Below, piece after piece: positions 25,814 to 35,038 of a stretch of DNA of 64,000 bases (its first letter is position 1; every line of letters starts with the position of its first letter). The translations under genes were made by a program, and so were the position numbers. This stretch comes from Leisingera sp. M658 (GTDB lineage: Bacteria > Pseudomonadota > Alphaproteobacteria > Rhodobacterales > Rhodobacteraceae), in the NCBI RefSeq assembly GCF_025144145.1, contig NZ_CP083546.1, positions 2,310,501-2,374,500 of the forward strand, read 5' to 3'. Below the pieces are notes generated by a model. The model did no database searches and was not told where the DNA came from. It saw nothing but the letters and a program-made list of their open reading frames with translations.

Positions 25814-25907
25814 GCCATTTCCCGCAGACTTCCCCCTAGCAACGCCGCCAGCTATCCCCTAGATTTCCAATCAGTTAATCTTTGCTGGCCGTTCTGGGGG
25901 GACCTGC

Positions 25908-25982
25908 GTGCAGAAACTTGCCTATGCCGCCCTGTTGATCCTGATGCTTGGCCTCAGCACCGGCTGGATTGTAGGGGGCTGA
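25908..25982 (+). CDS. Possible 24-residue membrane micropeptide
   Basis: A GTG-started frame of 24 codons plus stop just before the XpaC gene: MQKLAYAALLILMLGLSTGW and a few more residues. It is one hydrophobic helix with a short basic start, behind a GGGGGGACC ribosome site. It ends 5 bp before the next ATG, so it may be translated with that gene. Too short for domain evidence; it could be a chance frame. Confidence 0.4.
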   Translation: MQKLAYAALLILMLGLSTGWIVGG

Positions 25983-25986
25983 TCCC

Positions 25987-26880
25987 ATGGCACAGCGTTA
26001 CGGCGGCAAATACAGCCCCGATGGAAAACCCGCGCAGCAGCCCGCAAAGCCCGCGCAATCCTTTCGCAATGCGCAAGTAGATCCTGTTGGCATGCGCGCC
26101 AACCTGATGTTTGTGCCGCCCGCGATCCTGACGCTTTTGTCCTTGAATGACGGAGCAATAGGGCTGGCGTTGGGGCTGGCAGGCGCAGGCCTGTGGACCG
26201 GCGGCGCCTTCCTGCTGCGCGAAGGGCTGAAGGCCGAGGCCGCCTTTGCCGCCCGCAAGGTGGCCCGCAAACCCGCCCTCCCCCGCAAGATCCTGGCCGC
26301 CTTGCTGGCAGGCACAGGCGCGGCCCTGGCGGCCTGGAAGGCCGAACCCGGTATTCTGATTGCCGCCATCTATGGCGCCGCAACGGTTGGATTGCATTTT
26401 ACCGCATTCGGGATCGACCCGCTGCAGGATAAAGGCGCCGAGGGCGTCGACGATTTCCAGCAATCCCGAGTGGCCCGCGCCGTGGACGAGGCCGAAGCGA
26501 ATCTTACCGCCATGAAAGACGCCGCCCTGCGCGCCCGCGACCGCAAGGTTGAGGCGCGGGTGGAGCAGTTCCAATCTGTCGCCCGCGACCTGTTCCGCAC
26601 GGTTGAGGAAGACCCGCGCGACCTGACTGCAGCGCGCAAGTATCTGACCGTTTATCTGCAGGGCGCCCGCGATGCGACGGTGAAATTCGCCGATATCTAT
26701 GCCCGCAGCCAGGACGCCCAGGCCCGCACCGATTATCTGGCGCTGCTGGACGATCTGGAACAGAATTTTGCCGCGCGCACCCGCAAGATGCTGGTCGAGG
26801 ATCGCGCGGATCTGAGTATTGAAATTGATGTGCTGCGCGACCGTTTGCAGCGTGAAGGGGTCCATCTGGACCAAAACTGA
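25987..26880 (+). CDS. XpaC-like protein (5-bromo-4-chloroindolyl phosphate hydrolysis family)
   Basis: A 297-residue membrane protein of the XpaC group. After a polar N-terminal 35 residues come two or three hydrophobic helices (about 40-75 and 98-135), then a charged helical, coiled-coil-like region. The name comes from an old indolyl-phosphate phenotype and does not imply phosphatase activity. XpaC and TelA genes are widely paired; TelA follows 18 bp later here. The pair is associated with resistance to tellurite and other toxic anions or to membrane stress, by an unknown mechanism. Confidence 0.85.
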   Translation: MAQRYGGKYSPDGKPAQQPAKPAQSFRNAQVDPVGMRANLMFVPPAILTLLSLNDGAIGLALGLAGAGLWTGGAFLLREGLKAEAAFAARKVARKPALPRKILAALLAGTGAALAAWKAEPGILIAAIYGAATVGLHFTAFGIDPLQDKGAEGVDDFQQSRVARAVDEAEANLTAMKDAALRARDRKVEARVEQFQSVARDLFRTVEEDPRDLTAARKYLTVYLQGARDATVKFADIYARSQDAQARTDYLALLDDLEQNFAARTRKMLVEDRADLSIEIDVLRDRLQREGVHLDQN

Positions 26881-26898
26881 TTAGCGAGGAAGCCGTTC

Positions 26899-28089
26899 AT
26901 GTCCGAAGCCGTGCAACAGAAAGCCGCCCAAGCCGAGGCCCTGGTCAATGAGGTCACGGCGATCGAACTGCCCGAACCCGCCGCAGAGATCCAGCCGCTG
27001 GCGCAGGCCGACGCCCCCACCAGCGAGGCGATCCGGGTGCGGATGGATCAGATCGACATGGGCGACACCAATTCGATCATTCATTTCGGCTCGGCCGCGC
27101 AAAGCGAGCTGCAGACGATCAGCCAGGCGATGCTGGCCGATGTGCGCAACAAGGACGTGGGGCCTGCGGGCGATTCCTTACGCAATATCGTGACCGCCAT
27201 CCGCGGCTTTTCAGTGTCCGAGCTGGATATCCGCCGTAAGCCGACGTTCTGGGAGCGGCTGCTGGGCAAGGCAGCCCCTTTTGCCAAATTCACCGCGCGG
27301 TATGAAACCGTGCAGGGGCAGATCGACAAGGTCACCGATGACCTGCTGGGACACGAGCACACCCTGCTGAAAGACATCAAATCTCTCGATATGCTCTACG
27401 AGAAAACGCTGAGCTTTTATGACGAGCTGGCGCTGTACATCGCCGCAGGCGAGGCCATGCTGGCCAAGCTCGACGCCGAAGATATCCCCGCCAAGGAAGC
27501 CGAAGTGCAGGCAGCACCCGAAGATGATCAGGTGATGAAGGCGCAGGAGCTGCGCGACCTGCGCGCCGCCCGCGACGATCTGGAACGCCGGGTGCATGAC
27601 CTGAAACTGACCCGTCAGGTCACCATGCAATCGCTGCCCTCGATCCGGCTGGTGCAGGAGAACGACAAATCACTGGTGACCAAGATCAACTCGACCCTGG
27701 TGAACACCGTGCCCCTGTGGGAGACCCAGTTGGCCCAGGCGCTGACCATCCAGCGTTCGGCCCAAGCGGCAGCGGCGGTGCGCGATGCCAATGACCTGAC
27801 CAACGAATTGCTGAAGTCCAACGCCGCCAATCTGCGCCAATCAAACGAGATGATCCGGCAGGAGATGGAGCGCGGCGTCTTTGACATCGAAGCGGTAAAG
27901 CAGGCCAACGCCGATCTGATTGGCACCATTCAGGACAGCCTGCGGATTGCTGACGAAGGCAAAGCCAAACGCGCCGCTGCCGAGGCCGATCTGCAGAAGA
28001 TGGAAGCTGATCTGCGCGATACGCTGGCCTCTGCCAAGTCGCGCCGCGATGGGGTTGGCGATAACGCCGGCACCGCTGTGCCGACCTGA
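26899..28089 (+). CDS. TelA/KlaA-family toxic anion resistance protein
   Basis: A 396-residue soluble, mostly helical protein of the TelA family. Diagnostic parts are FWERLLGKAAPFAKF, the central DKVTDDLLGHEHTLLKDI region and the C-terminal NAANLRQSNEMIRQEMERGVFDIEAVKQAN, with long coiled-coil stretches. It starts 18 bp after the XpaC gene with AGCGAGGAAG ahead of the ATG. Family members are tied to tellurite, colicin or nisin resistance; the biochemical role is unknown. The five-gene cluster (XpaC, TelA, DUF2927, SPFH, zinc ribbon) reads as one operon. Confidence 0.93.
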   Translation: MSEAVQQKAAQAEALVNEVTAIELPEPAAEIQPLAQADAPTSEAIRVRMDQIDMGDTNSIIHFGSAAQSELQTISQAMLADVRNKDVGPAGDSLRNIVTAIRGFSVSELDIRRKPTFWERLLGKAAPFAKFTARYETVQGQIDKVTDDLLGHEHTLLKDIKSLDMLYEKTLSFYDELALYIAAGEAMLAKLDAEDIPAKEAEVQAAPEDDQVMKAQELRDLRAARDDLERRVHDLKLTRQVTMQSLPSIRLVQENDKSLVTKINSTLVNTVPLWETQLAQALTIQRSAQAAAAVRDANDLTNELLKSNAANLRQSNEMIRQEMERGVFDIEAVKQANADLIGTIQDSLRIADEGKAKRAAAEADLQKMEADLRDTLASAKSRRDGVGDNAGTAVPT

Positions 28090-28103
28090 GCGGAGTGGCA
28101 GGC

Positions 28104-29036
28104 GTGCAGGCATTCAGATCCGTTTGGACAAGCGGGGCGGTAGTTGCCGGGCTGACCGCGCTGTCTGCCTGCCTGCCCTTCGACCAAGCAGAATCGCTGG
28201 TGCCGCAGGCCCGACCCGCAGTGCCTGAACCTGCGGTCTACAAACCCTCTTCCGACAGCGCCCAGCTGTCTTATTATTATAACGCCCTGCAACGCGACCT
28301 GCTGACCCGCGGGCTGCTGCGCACCGATGGCGGCGGCCCGGACACGCCCTATGATGCCGAGGACCTGGCTGAAAGTTTCGAGGCGCTGGCGTTTTATGAC
28401 GAATACGGCGGATCGGGCATTTCCGGCGGCTTGGGCCGTTGGGCCGGGCCGGTCCGGATCGCTGCCGAATTCGGCCCCTCGGTGCCGGCGGCCCAGCGGG
28501 CGGCGGACAAGGACACAGTCACCGCCTATGCGGAACGGCTGGCCAGGATCACCAGGCACCCTGTAACAACAGTGGCCTCCCGGGCCAATTTTCACGTGAT
28601 CTTTGCCAGCCTTGATGACAGCGCCTTTGTCGCTGAGCGCGTGCGCGAGCTGCTGCCTTCGATCAGCGCCAAAGACCTGTCGCTGCTGGCAGCCCCGCCC
28701 CGCAGTTTTTACTGCCTTGTGGTTGCCGGCGGGCCGCAAAGCGATCCACTGTCCTACACCCGCGGCGTGGCGCTGATCCGCGCCGAACACCCTGATCTGG
28801 TACGCAAAAGCTGCGTGCATGAGGAAGTCGCGCAAGGGCTCGGTCTCAGGAATGACAGCCCGCGGGCGCGGCCCTCGATCTTTAACGACGACGACGAATT
28901 TGCGCTGCTGACCAGCTTTGACGAAAAACTGCTGCAGATGCTGTATGATCCAAGACTGAAAACGGGGATGGGCGCCGGCGAGGCCCGTCCCGTGATCCGC
29001 ATTCTCGCCCGCGAGGCGATGGGCCAGGAGCTGTAG
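28104..29036 (+). CDS. DUF2927 lipoprotein
   Basis: A 310-residue lipoprotein with a signal peptide and lipobox LSAC (Cys about 23). The DUF2927 domain fills the rest, with the C-terminal core RKSCVHEEVAQGLGLRND and RPSIFNDDDEFALLT that is typical for the family. The HEEVAQ motif recalls a zinc peptidase (HExxH) but lacks the second histidine, so activity is uncertain. A GTG at 28104 is preferred over the one at 28095 because GGAG is 8 nt before it. It lies between TelA and the SPFH gene with short gaps, so it is in the same operon. Confidence 0.88.
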   Translation: MQAFRSVWTSGAVVAGLTALSACLPFDQAESLVPQARPAVPEPAVYKPSSDSAQLSYYYNALQRDLLTRGLLRTDGGGPDTPYDAEDLAESFEALAFYDEYGGSGISGGLGRWAGPVRIAAEFGPSVPAAQRAADKDTVTAYAERLARITRHPVTTVASRANFHVIFASLDDSAFVAERVRELLPSISAKDLSLLAAPPRSFYCLVVAGGPQSDPLSYTRGVALIRAEHPDLVRKSCVHEEVAQGLGLRNDSPRARPSIFNDDDEFALLTSFDEKLLQMLYDPRLKTGMGAGEARPVIRILAREAMGQEL

Positions 29037-29062
29037 GCCAGCAAAGAAAGAGGACCTGACAG

Positions 29063-30253
29063 ATGGGTATTTTCGATTTTCTCAAAGGCGAATTCATTGA
29101 CGTCATCCATTGGGTGGATGACACCCATGACACCATGGTCTGGCGGTTTGAGCGCGAAGGCCATGAGATTAAATACGGCGCCAAGCTGACGGTGCGCGAG
29201 GGCCAGGCGGCGGTATTTGTGCATGAGGGCCAGCTGGCGGATGTGTTCACACCCGGTCTTTACATGCTTGAGACCAACAACATGCCGGTGATGACAACGC
29301 TGCAACACTGGGACCACGCGTTCCAGTCGCCGTTTAAATCGGAAGTCTATTTTGTCGACACCACCCGGTTCAGCGATCTGAAATGGGGGACCAAGAACCC
29401 GATCATCTGCCGCGATCCGGAGTTCGGCCCGGTGCGGCTGCGGGCCTTTGGCAGCTATACCGTGCGCGTCGCTGACCCGGCCCGGTTCCTGACCGAGATC
29501 GTCGGCACCGATGGCGAATTCACCATGGACGAGATTTCCTATCAGATCCGCAACATCATCGTGCAGGAGTTCTCCCGCGTGGTCGCCGGCTCCGGTATTC
29601 CGGTACTGGACATGGCTGCCAATACCGCGGACCTGGGCAAGCTGGTGGCGGCTGAGATCTCTGGCACAATCGCCGAATACGGCCTGATGATCCCTGAGCT
29701 TTACATTGAAAACATCTCGCTGCCGCCCGCGGTGGAAGAGGCGATGGACAAGCGCACCCAGATGGGCGTTTTGGGTGATCTTGGCCGCTACACCCAGTTC
29801 TCCGCTGCCGAAGCAATGACCGCTGCAGCGCAAACCCCGAACAGCGGCATGGGTGCTGGCATGGGAATGGGCATGGGGTTCGCGATGGCCCAGCAGATGG
29901 GCAACCAGTTCGGCAACGGGGCAGCGGGTCAGCCCGCAGGCCCCTGGGGCGCCCGCCCTGCCCCCGCTGCAGCCGCACCGGCAGCGCCTGCCGCAGCCCC
30001 GCAGGCCGCACCTGTTGCCCCGCCCCCGCCGCCGGTCGAGCATGTCTGGCACATTGCAGCGGACGGACAGACCTCCGGCCCCTACTCAAAAGCAAGAATG
30101 GGACGGATGGCGCAGGACGGCACGCTGACGCGGGAAAGCCATGTCTGGACCCCGGGCCAGGATGGCTGGAAGCGGGCCGGCGACGTGATGGAACTGGCGC
30201 AGCTGTTCACCATCCTGCCGCCGCCTCCCCCGCCACCGCCACCTGCCGGATAA
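29063..30253 (+). CDS. SPFH-domain protein with C-terminal GYF_2 domain
   Basis: A 396-residue protein. The SPFH (stomatin/prohibitin-like) domain covers about residues 20-240 and resembles the YdjI / virion-core-like group (FEREGHEIKYGAKLTVREGQ). A Met/Gly/Ala-rich linker (GMGAGMGMGMGFAMAQQMG) leads to a GYF_2 domain (VWHIAADGQTSGPYSKARM ... VWTPGQDGW, about 330-380) that usually binds proline-rich peptides. The protein ends in a poly-proline run, so it may bind itself. It probably forms a scaffold at the inner membrane. It lies between DUF2927 and the zinc-ribbon gene. Confidence 0.88.
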   Translation: MGIFDFLKGEFIDVIHWVDDTHDTMVWRFEREGHEIKYGAKLTVREGQAAVFVHEGQLADVFTPGLYMLETNNMPVMTTLQHWDHAFQSPFKSEVYFVDTTRFSDLKWGTKNPIICRDPEFGPVRLRAFGSYTVRVADPARFLTEIVGTDGEFTMDEISYQIRNIIVQEFSRVVAGSGIPVLDMAANTADLGKLVAAEISGTIAEYGLMIPELYIENISLPPAVEEAMDKRTQMGVLGDLGRYTQFSAAEAMTAAAQTPNSGMGAGMGMGMGFAMAQQMGNQFGNGAAGQPAGPWGARPAPAAAAPAAPAAAPQAAPVAPPPPPVEHVWHIAADGQTSGPYSKARMGRMAQDGTLTRESHVWTPGQDGWKRAGDVMELAQLFTILPPPPPPPPPAG

Positions 30254-30332
30254 CGCCGCGCCGGGGCAGCAACCCCCAAGCGGTTTGCTGCCCGCCCCAT
30301 CCCCTGACCCCCTACCTGACAGGTTGCCGCAC

Positions 30333-31457
30333 GTGACGATGCCCCCGCCGCCCGCTGAAACCATGCCCGCCGCCGAGGAAGAAACTCATCGCTTCCCTTG
30401 TGAACAATGCGGTGCGGACTACTCCTATGACCCGGCCGCGGGCACCCTGACCTGCGGCCACTGCGGGCATTCCGAAAGCATCCGCAGCGGGCCATGGAAA
30501 GGGACTGCGCTTCAGGAACTGGACTTTCGCACGGCCGCCGCAGACCGGCTGCCAGAGGCCGAAATCGAAGTGACCCGCGTTTCCACCTGCCCCAATTGCG
30601 CAGCACAGGTTGAGTTTGACCCCGACACCCATGCCAAGGAATGCCCGTTCTGCGCCACACCGGTGGTCACTGGAACCGGCGAAAGCAGGCATATCAAACC
30701 CAAGGGCGTGCTGCCCTTTGCAATACCCGAGCGCGCCGCGCATAAGGCAATGACCGACTGGCTGGGCGGCCTGTGGTTTGCGCCTAGCGGCCTGAGGGAA
30801 TACGCCCGCAAGGGGCGGCGGATGCAGGGGATCTATGTGTCCTACTGGACCTATGACGCCCAGACCCGCAGCCGCTATTCCGGTCAGCGCGGCACGGTTT
30901 ATTACGTGACCGAGACCTACCAGCAGGATGGTGAGACCAGGACCCGGAGGGTGTCCAAGGTGCGCTGGACGCCGGTGTCAGGCCGGGTGCAGCGGTTCTT
31001 TGACGATGTGCTGGTACTGGCCTCCAACAGCCTGCCCAAACGCTATACCGAGGCCTTGGAACCCTGGGATCTGTCTCAGCTGGAACCATACCAGCCGCAA
31101 TACCTGGCGGGTTTCCGGGCCGAGGCTTACACCGTGGATCTGGAAACCGGTTTCGCCGAAGCGGGCCAAAAGATGGACCGGGTGATTGAGCGCGATGTGC
31201 GATTTGACATCGGCGGCGACCGCCAGCGGATCGGCAATATTGACACTCAGGTTTCAGAGGTGACCTTTAAACACATCCTGCTGCCGGTCTGGCTGGCGGC
31301 CTATAAATACCGCGGCAAGACCTATCGGTTTGTAATCAACGGGCAATCCGGGCGGGTGCAGGGCGAACGGCCCTATTCTGCGGTCAAAATCGCGGCCGCT
31401 GCGCTGGCCGCCGCCATCGTGATTGCCGCCATCGCCTATTTCGCCGGGCAGCAGTAA
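30333..31457 (+). CDS. Zinc-ribbon membrane protein (TFIIB-type ribbon)
   Basis: A 374-residue protein with two zinc ribbons near the N-terminus: CEQCGADYSYDPAAGTLTCGHCG and CPNCAAQVEFDPDTHAKECPFC. A long middle part with aromatic and basic residues is followed by a C-terminal membrane helix (ALAAAIVIAAIAYFAG). Such proteins accompany SPFH/YdjI proteins and are often annotated primosomal-protein-N'-like from the ribbon alone. The role is unknown; it may anchor or gate a stress complex. Starts at 30333 (GTG) or 30339 (ATG) are both possible; longer TTG-started forms are less likely. Confidence 0.8.
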   Translation: MTMPPPPAETMPAAEEETHRFPCEQCGADYSYDPAAGTLTCGHCGHSESIRSGPWKGTALQELDFRTAAADRLPEAEIEVTRVSTCPNCAAQVEFDPDTHAKECPFCATPVVTGTGESRHIKPKGVLPFAIPERAAHKAMTDWLGGLWFAPSGLREYARKGRRMQGIYVSYWTYDAQTRSRYSGQRGTVYYVTETYQQDGETRTRRVSKVRWTPVSGRVQRFFDDVLVLASNSLPKRYTEALEPWDLSQLEPYQPQYLAGFRAEAYTVDLETGFAEAGQKMDRVIERDVRFDIGGDRQRIGNIDTQVSEVTFKHILLPVWLAAYKYRGKTYRFVINGQSGRVQGERPYSAVKIAAAALAAAIVIAAIAYFAGQQ

Positions 31458-31488
31458 GGCCCGCCGGCCAGCGACAGGAGAGACCTGC

Positions 31489-31581
31489 ATGACACCCGAT
31501 CTGCCCAGCCTTGATGATCTGTTATTCACCCGCCACAGCTGCCGCGCTGCGCTGCAGGATTTCATGGGCTGGCGCGGCTGA
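31489..31581 (+). CDS. Possible 30-residue protein before dtd
   Basis: ATG-started frame of 30 codons (MTPDLPSLDDLLFTRHS and so on) with GGAG 8 nt upstream, between the zinc-ribbon gene and dtd. It ends 21 bp before the dtd start. No domain or membrane segment can be seen. It may be a real small protein, a translational coupler for dtd, or chance. Confidence 0.4.
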   Translation: MTPDLPSLDDLLFTRHSCRAALQDFMGWRG

Positions 31582-31602
31582 ACCGAAGCAAGGACAAGAC
31601 AG

Positions 31603-32049
31603 ATGCGGGCATTGATACAGCGGGTCAGCGAGGCCTCGGTCACTGTTGAGGGCACGGCCATCGGCGAAATCGGCCCCGGCTTGCTGATCCTGATCTGCGC
31701 CATGGAAGGCGACGGCGAGGCGCAGGCGGATCAGCTGGCGGCCAAAATATCCAAGCTCCGGATTTTCAAGGACACGGGCGGCAAGATGAACCGCTCGGTG
31801 CTGGATACCGGCGGCAGTGCGCTGGTGGTCAGCCAATTCACCCTGGCCGCCGACACCCGCCGCGGCAACCGTCCGGGGTTTTCCACTGCCGCTGCCCCTG
31901 CCGACGGCGAACGGCTGTACGAGTATTTTGCGGAGCAATTGTCCCGGCTAGGTTTGGAAATTGCAAAAGGACAGTTCGGAGCCGACATGAAGGTCCGGCT
32001 GCTGAATGACGGCCCGGTGACGGTCTGGATGGACACAGAACAGCTCTGA
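31603..32049 (+). CDS. dtd: D-aminoacyl-tRNA deacylase
   Basis: A 148-residue DTD that frees D-amino acids (and glycine from tRNA-Ala) from charged tRNAs. The two diagnostic segments are present: SQFTL ([10 protein letters not shown]) and NDGPVTVW (NxGPVT) near the C-terminus that carries the cross-subunit Gly-Pro. The start [13 protein letters not shown] is canonical, as is the length. It lies 21 bp after the small 30-codon frame and probably shares the upstream cluster's transcript. Confidence 0.95.
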   Translation: MRALIQRVSEASVTVEGTAIGEIGPGLLILICAMEGDGEAQADQLAAKISKLRIFKDTGGKMNRSVLDTGGSALVVSQFTLAADTRRGNRPGFSTAAAPADGERLYEYFAEQLSRLGLEIAKGQFGADMKVRLLNDGPVTVWMDTEQL

Positions 32050-32497
32050 TCCGGCGCCAACAGGCAGCCATCTGGCGTGCCGCAAACCGTTCTTAGGGAT
32101 TGGCCCGGACGACCCCGCCTGCCGCTGCGGAAAAAGGTCAGGAATTGGTATTTTGCGGTGCGGAAGACGTTTTTGGACCTCAAAGCATCGATTCTTTCCG
32201 AATTCAAACCCGGCGGCGTACGCAATCGCGGCAGATTCATAAAAATTCCGTCATTCCGGAGCACAAAAATTTCTTGTCGCATTCCGGATGTTTTTTTGAT
32301 TTACACGCGACATTACCACTGAAAACGGCACCTTACCTAAAAAAGACGACACCCCCTTATCCGGCCTCGCAAGTGCTCGTTCCCGCCCGCCAAGGGTTTG
32401 GCGAATAACGCTTGCGAGGTGGCAGTAAATGCGCAAATCTTGAACCACCAATCAAAAAACGGGTGCTTGCAGCACCGCAATCAATCGGGAGAAATCA
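32050..32497. other. Intergenic leader region before the peptide ABC transporter
   Basis: About 450 bp without a gene. It is AT-richer than its surroundings at 32230-32345 (a probable promoter) and has an extended inverted repeat at 32365-32419: CCTCGCAAG pairs with CTTGCGAGG around a smaller CGCCAA...TTGGCG hairpin and a CGTT/AACG pair. The start of the binding protein is at 32498 with a GGGAGAAA site. Confidence 0.6.
32365..32419 (+). promoter_or_regulatory. Nested hairpin in the ABC-transporter leader
   Basis: Outer 9-bp stem CCTCGCAAG/CTTGCGAGG, an inner 6-bp stem CGCCAA/TTGGCG at about 32388-32405 and an intervening CGTT/AACG pair give an imperfect long hairpin some 80 nt before the first transporter gene. 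No T-run follows, so it is not a simple terminator; it may be an RNA control element or a protein site. Confidence 0.4.
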
Positions 32498-34081
32498 ATG
32501 AACAAGCATATGCAGTATCTGGCCAGTCAGGCCGTGGCAGGCAAACTGACGCGCCGTGACTTCCTGGGCAAGGCCGCCGCACTGGGCTTTACCGCTGTGT
32601 CCGCAAACCTGCTGCTGTCCGGCGCAGCCAAAGCCGCCGGCCCGCAAAAAGGCGGCACTTTGCGCCTTGGTTTGCAGGGTGGCTCCACCACCGACAGCCT
32701 GGACCCGGCGCTGGTTACCAACACGGTTGGCCTGATGGTCACCCGCCTGTGGGGTGAAACCCTGGTGGAACTGACCGAAGACGGCGGCATCGAAGGCAAA
32801 CTGGCCGAAAGCTATGAAGCTTCTGCAGATGCACGCACCTGGACCTTCAAACTGCGGTCCGGCGTGACCTATTCCAACGGCCAGAACGTCACCACAGAAG
32901 ACGTGGTCAAGACCATGGAGCGCCACAGCGGCGAAGACACCAAGTCCGGCGCCTTGGGCATCATGCGCGGCATCAAGGACGTGCGCGCAGACGGCGATAC
33001 CGTTGTCTTTGAACTCGACAGCCCGAACGCCGACCTCCCCTATCTGCTGGCGGACTATCACCTGATCGTTCAGCCGGGCGGCGGCAATGACGATCCTGCG
33101 GCTGCCATCGGCACCGGCCCCTACATCATGAAGTCCGCCGATATGGGCGTGCGTTTTGTGGCCGAGAAGAACCCGAACTACTGGGGTGATCTGGGCAATG
33201 CCGAGACCGTTGAAATCATCGTTATCAACGATGACACCGCCCGCGTTGCAGCGCTGCAATCCGGCCAGGTGGATGTGATCGACCGGGTGCCCCCGCGCAC
33301 CGCAAAACTGGTCGAGCGCGCGCCCAATATCACGGTCCATTCGACCTCGGCGGCCGGTCACTATGTGTTCATCATGCACACCAACACTGCACCGTTCGAC
33401 AACTACGACCTGCGCATGGCGCTGAAGTACGGGATCAACCGCGAGGAAATGGTCGACAAGATCCTGAACGGCTATGGCACGGTGGGCAATGACAGCCCGA
33501 TCAATGCGTCTTACCCGATGTACACCGAGCTGGAGCAGCGTCAGTTCGATCCGGACAAAGCGATGTTCCACATGAAGAAATCCGGCCATGACGGCTCGGT
33601 GCTGCTGCGCACCTCGGACAATTCGTTCCCCGGTGCACCGGATGCTTCCGCATTGTTCCAGCAATCCTGCCAAAGCGCCGGCATCAAGCTGGACGTCAAG
33701 CGTGAGCCGAACGACGGCTACTGGTCGGAAGTCTGGAACAATCAGCCCTTCTGCACCAGCTACTGGGGCGGCCGCCCGACCCAGGACCAGATGTTCACAA
33801 CCGCCTACCTGTCGACCGCGGACTGGAACGACACCCGTTTCAACAACGAGCAGTTCGACCAGATGCTGGTTGCAGCCCGCGGTGAGCTGGACGTCGCCAA
33901 GCGCACCCAGATGTATGCAGACATGTCGACAATCCTGCGCGATCAGGGCGGCCTGATCTGCCCGATGTTCAACGATTTTGTCGAGGCAACCACCGACAAG
34001 GTTGACGGTTTCGTCGAAGGTGTCCCGGGCCAGGTTCTGATGAACGGCTATGCTGCCAGCAAGCTGTGGGTCAAAGCTTAA
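32498..34081 (+). CDS. Peptide/nickel-type ABC transporter, substrate-binding protein
   Basis: A 527-residue family-5 solute-binding protein (DppA/OppA class). A Tat-type signal begins with TRRDFLGKAAALGF (about residues 17-31) and is followed by a hydrophobic stretch to AKAA. The mature region has GGSTTDSLDPALVTNTVG and the usual two-lobe sequence. It captures peptides or other oligomers in the periplasm and gives them to the permeases encoded next. The permease gene follows directly without gap. The ligand cannot be read; the Tat route suggests a tightly folded or cofactor-bearing receptor. Confidence 0.93.
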   Translation: MNKHMQYLASQAVAGKLTRRDFLGKAAALGFTAVSANLLLSGAAKAAGPQKGGTLRLGLQGGSTTDSLDPALVTNTVGLMVTRLWGETLVELTEDGGIEGKLAESYEASADARTWTFKLRSGVTYSNGQNVTTEDVVKTMERHSGEDTKSGALGIMRGIKDVRADGDTVVFELDSPNADLPYLLADYHLIVQPGGGNDDPAAAIGTGPYIMKSADMGVRFVAEKNPNYWGDLGNAETVEIIVINDDTARVAALQSGQVDVIDRVPPRTAKLVERAPNITVHSTSAAGHYVFIMHTNTAPFDNYDLRMALKYGINREEMVDKILNGYGTVGNDSPINASYPMYTELEQRQFDPDKAMFHMKKSGHDGSVLLRTSDNSFPGAPDASALFQQSCQSAGIKLDVKREPNDGYWSEVWNNQPFCTSYWGGRPTQDQMFTTAYLSTADWNDTRFNNEQFDQMLVAARGELDVAKRTQMYADMSTILRDQGGLICPMFNDFVEATTDKVDGFVEGVPGQVLMNGYAASKLWVKA

Positions 34082-35038
34082 ATGTCCCCGATTATAAAAC
34101 TCCTGGCTCAGCGCATCGCGCTGAGCCTCCTTCTTTTGCTGCTTATCTCAGTGGTGATCTTCGCGGGCACGATCGTGCTGCCTGGCGATGTTGCCCAATC
34201 GATCCTGGGGCAATCAGCAACACCGGAGGCTCTTGCCAACCTGCGGGCCGAACTTGGGGTCAATGATCCGCCTGTGGGGCGCTATTTCGCCTGGCTGTTC
34301 GGCGCCATGCAGGGTGATCTCGGCACTGCGCTGACCAGTGGCCAAGACATCACCTCTGCACTGGCCGGTCGTTTCTGGAACACTATGTTCCTGGCATTCT
34401 GGGCTGCTGTGGTCGCAGTTCCGCTGGCGATTTTCCTGGGCCTGCTTGCCGTTCGGTTCAAAGACCGCTGGCCCGACAAACTGATTTCGGCCGTCACCCT
34501 GGCCTCGATCTCGATCCCCGAATTCCTGATCGGCTATGTGCTGATGTACGTGGTCGCAGTGAAACTGCGCTGGTTTCCGTCGGTCGCCATGATCAATGAT
34601 GGCATGACCCTGTTTGAAAAGCTGAACGCCATCGCCCTGCCGATCACCGTGCTGACGCTGGTGGTTCTGGCGCATATGATGCGGATGACCCGTGCCGCAA
34701 TCCTGAACGTGATGCAGTCGGCCTATATCGAAACCGCCGAACTGAAGGGCCTCAACGCCTTTCAAGTTATCTACCGCCACGCTTTTCCCAACGCGATTGC
34801 GCCGATCGTCAACGTCGTGATGCTGAACCTCGCCTATCTGGTTGTCGGCGTCGTGGTGATCGAGGTGGTGTTTGTCTACCCGGGCATGGGCCAGTATCTG
34901 GTGGATCACGTGTCCAAGCGTGACGTGCCTGTTGTGCAGGCCTGCGGCCTTATCTTTGCCGCCGTCTATATCGGCCTCAACATGATTGCCGATATCGTCG
35001 CCATCCTGAGCAACCCGCGCCTGAGGCATCCGAAATGA
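34082..35038 (+). CDS. Peptide ABC transporter permease (DppB type)
   Basis: A 318-residue inner-membrane permease with about six helices. The N-terminal IIKLLAQRIALSLLLLLLISV and the DppB/OppB EAA-like loop (AELKGLNAFQVIYRHAFPNAIAPI) are present. It starts directly at the end of the binding protein (stop and start adjacent) and overlaps the next permease by ATGA. With the second permease it forms the channel of the transporter. Ordinary length and composition. Confidence 0.94.
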   Translation: MSPIIKLLAQRIALSLLLLLLISVVIFAGTIVLPGDVAQSILGQSATPEALANLRAELGVNDPPVGRYFAWLFGAMQGDLGTALTSGQDITSALAGRFWNTMFLAFWAAVVAVPLAIFLGLLAVRFKDRWPDKLISAVTLASISIPEFLIGYVLMYVVAVKLRWFPSVAMINDGMTLFEKLNAIALPITVLTLVVLAHMMRMTRAAILNVMQSAYIETAELKGLNAFQVIYRHAFPNAIAPIVNVVMLNLAYLVVGVVVIEVVFVYPGMGQYLVDHVSKRDVPVVQACGLIFAAVYIGLNMIADIVAILSNPRLRHPK

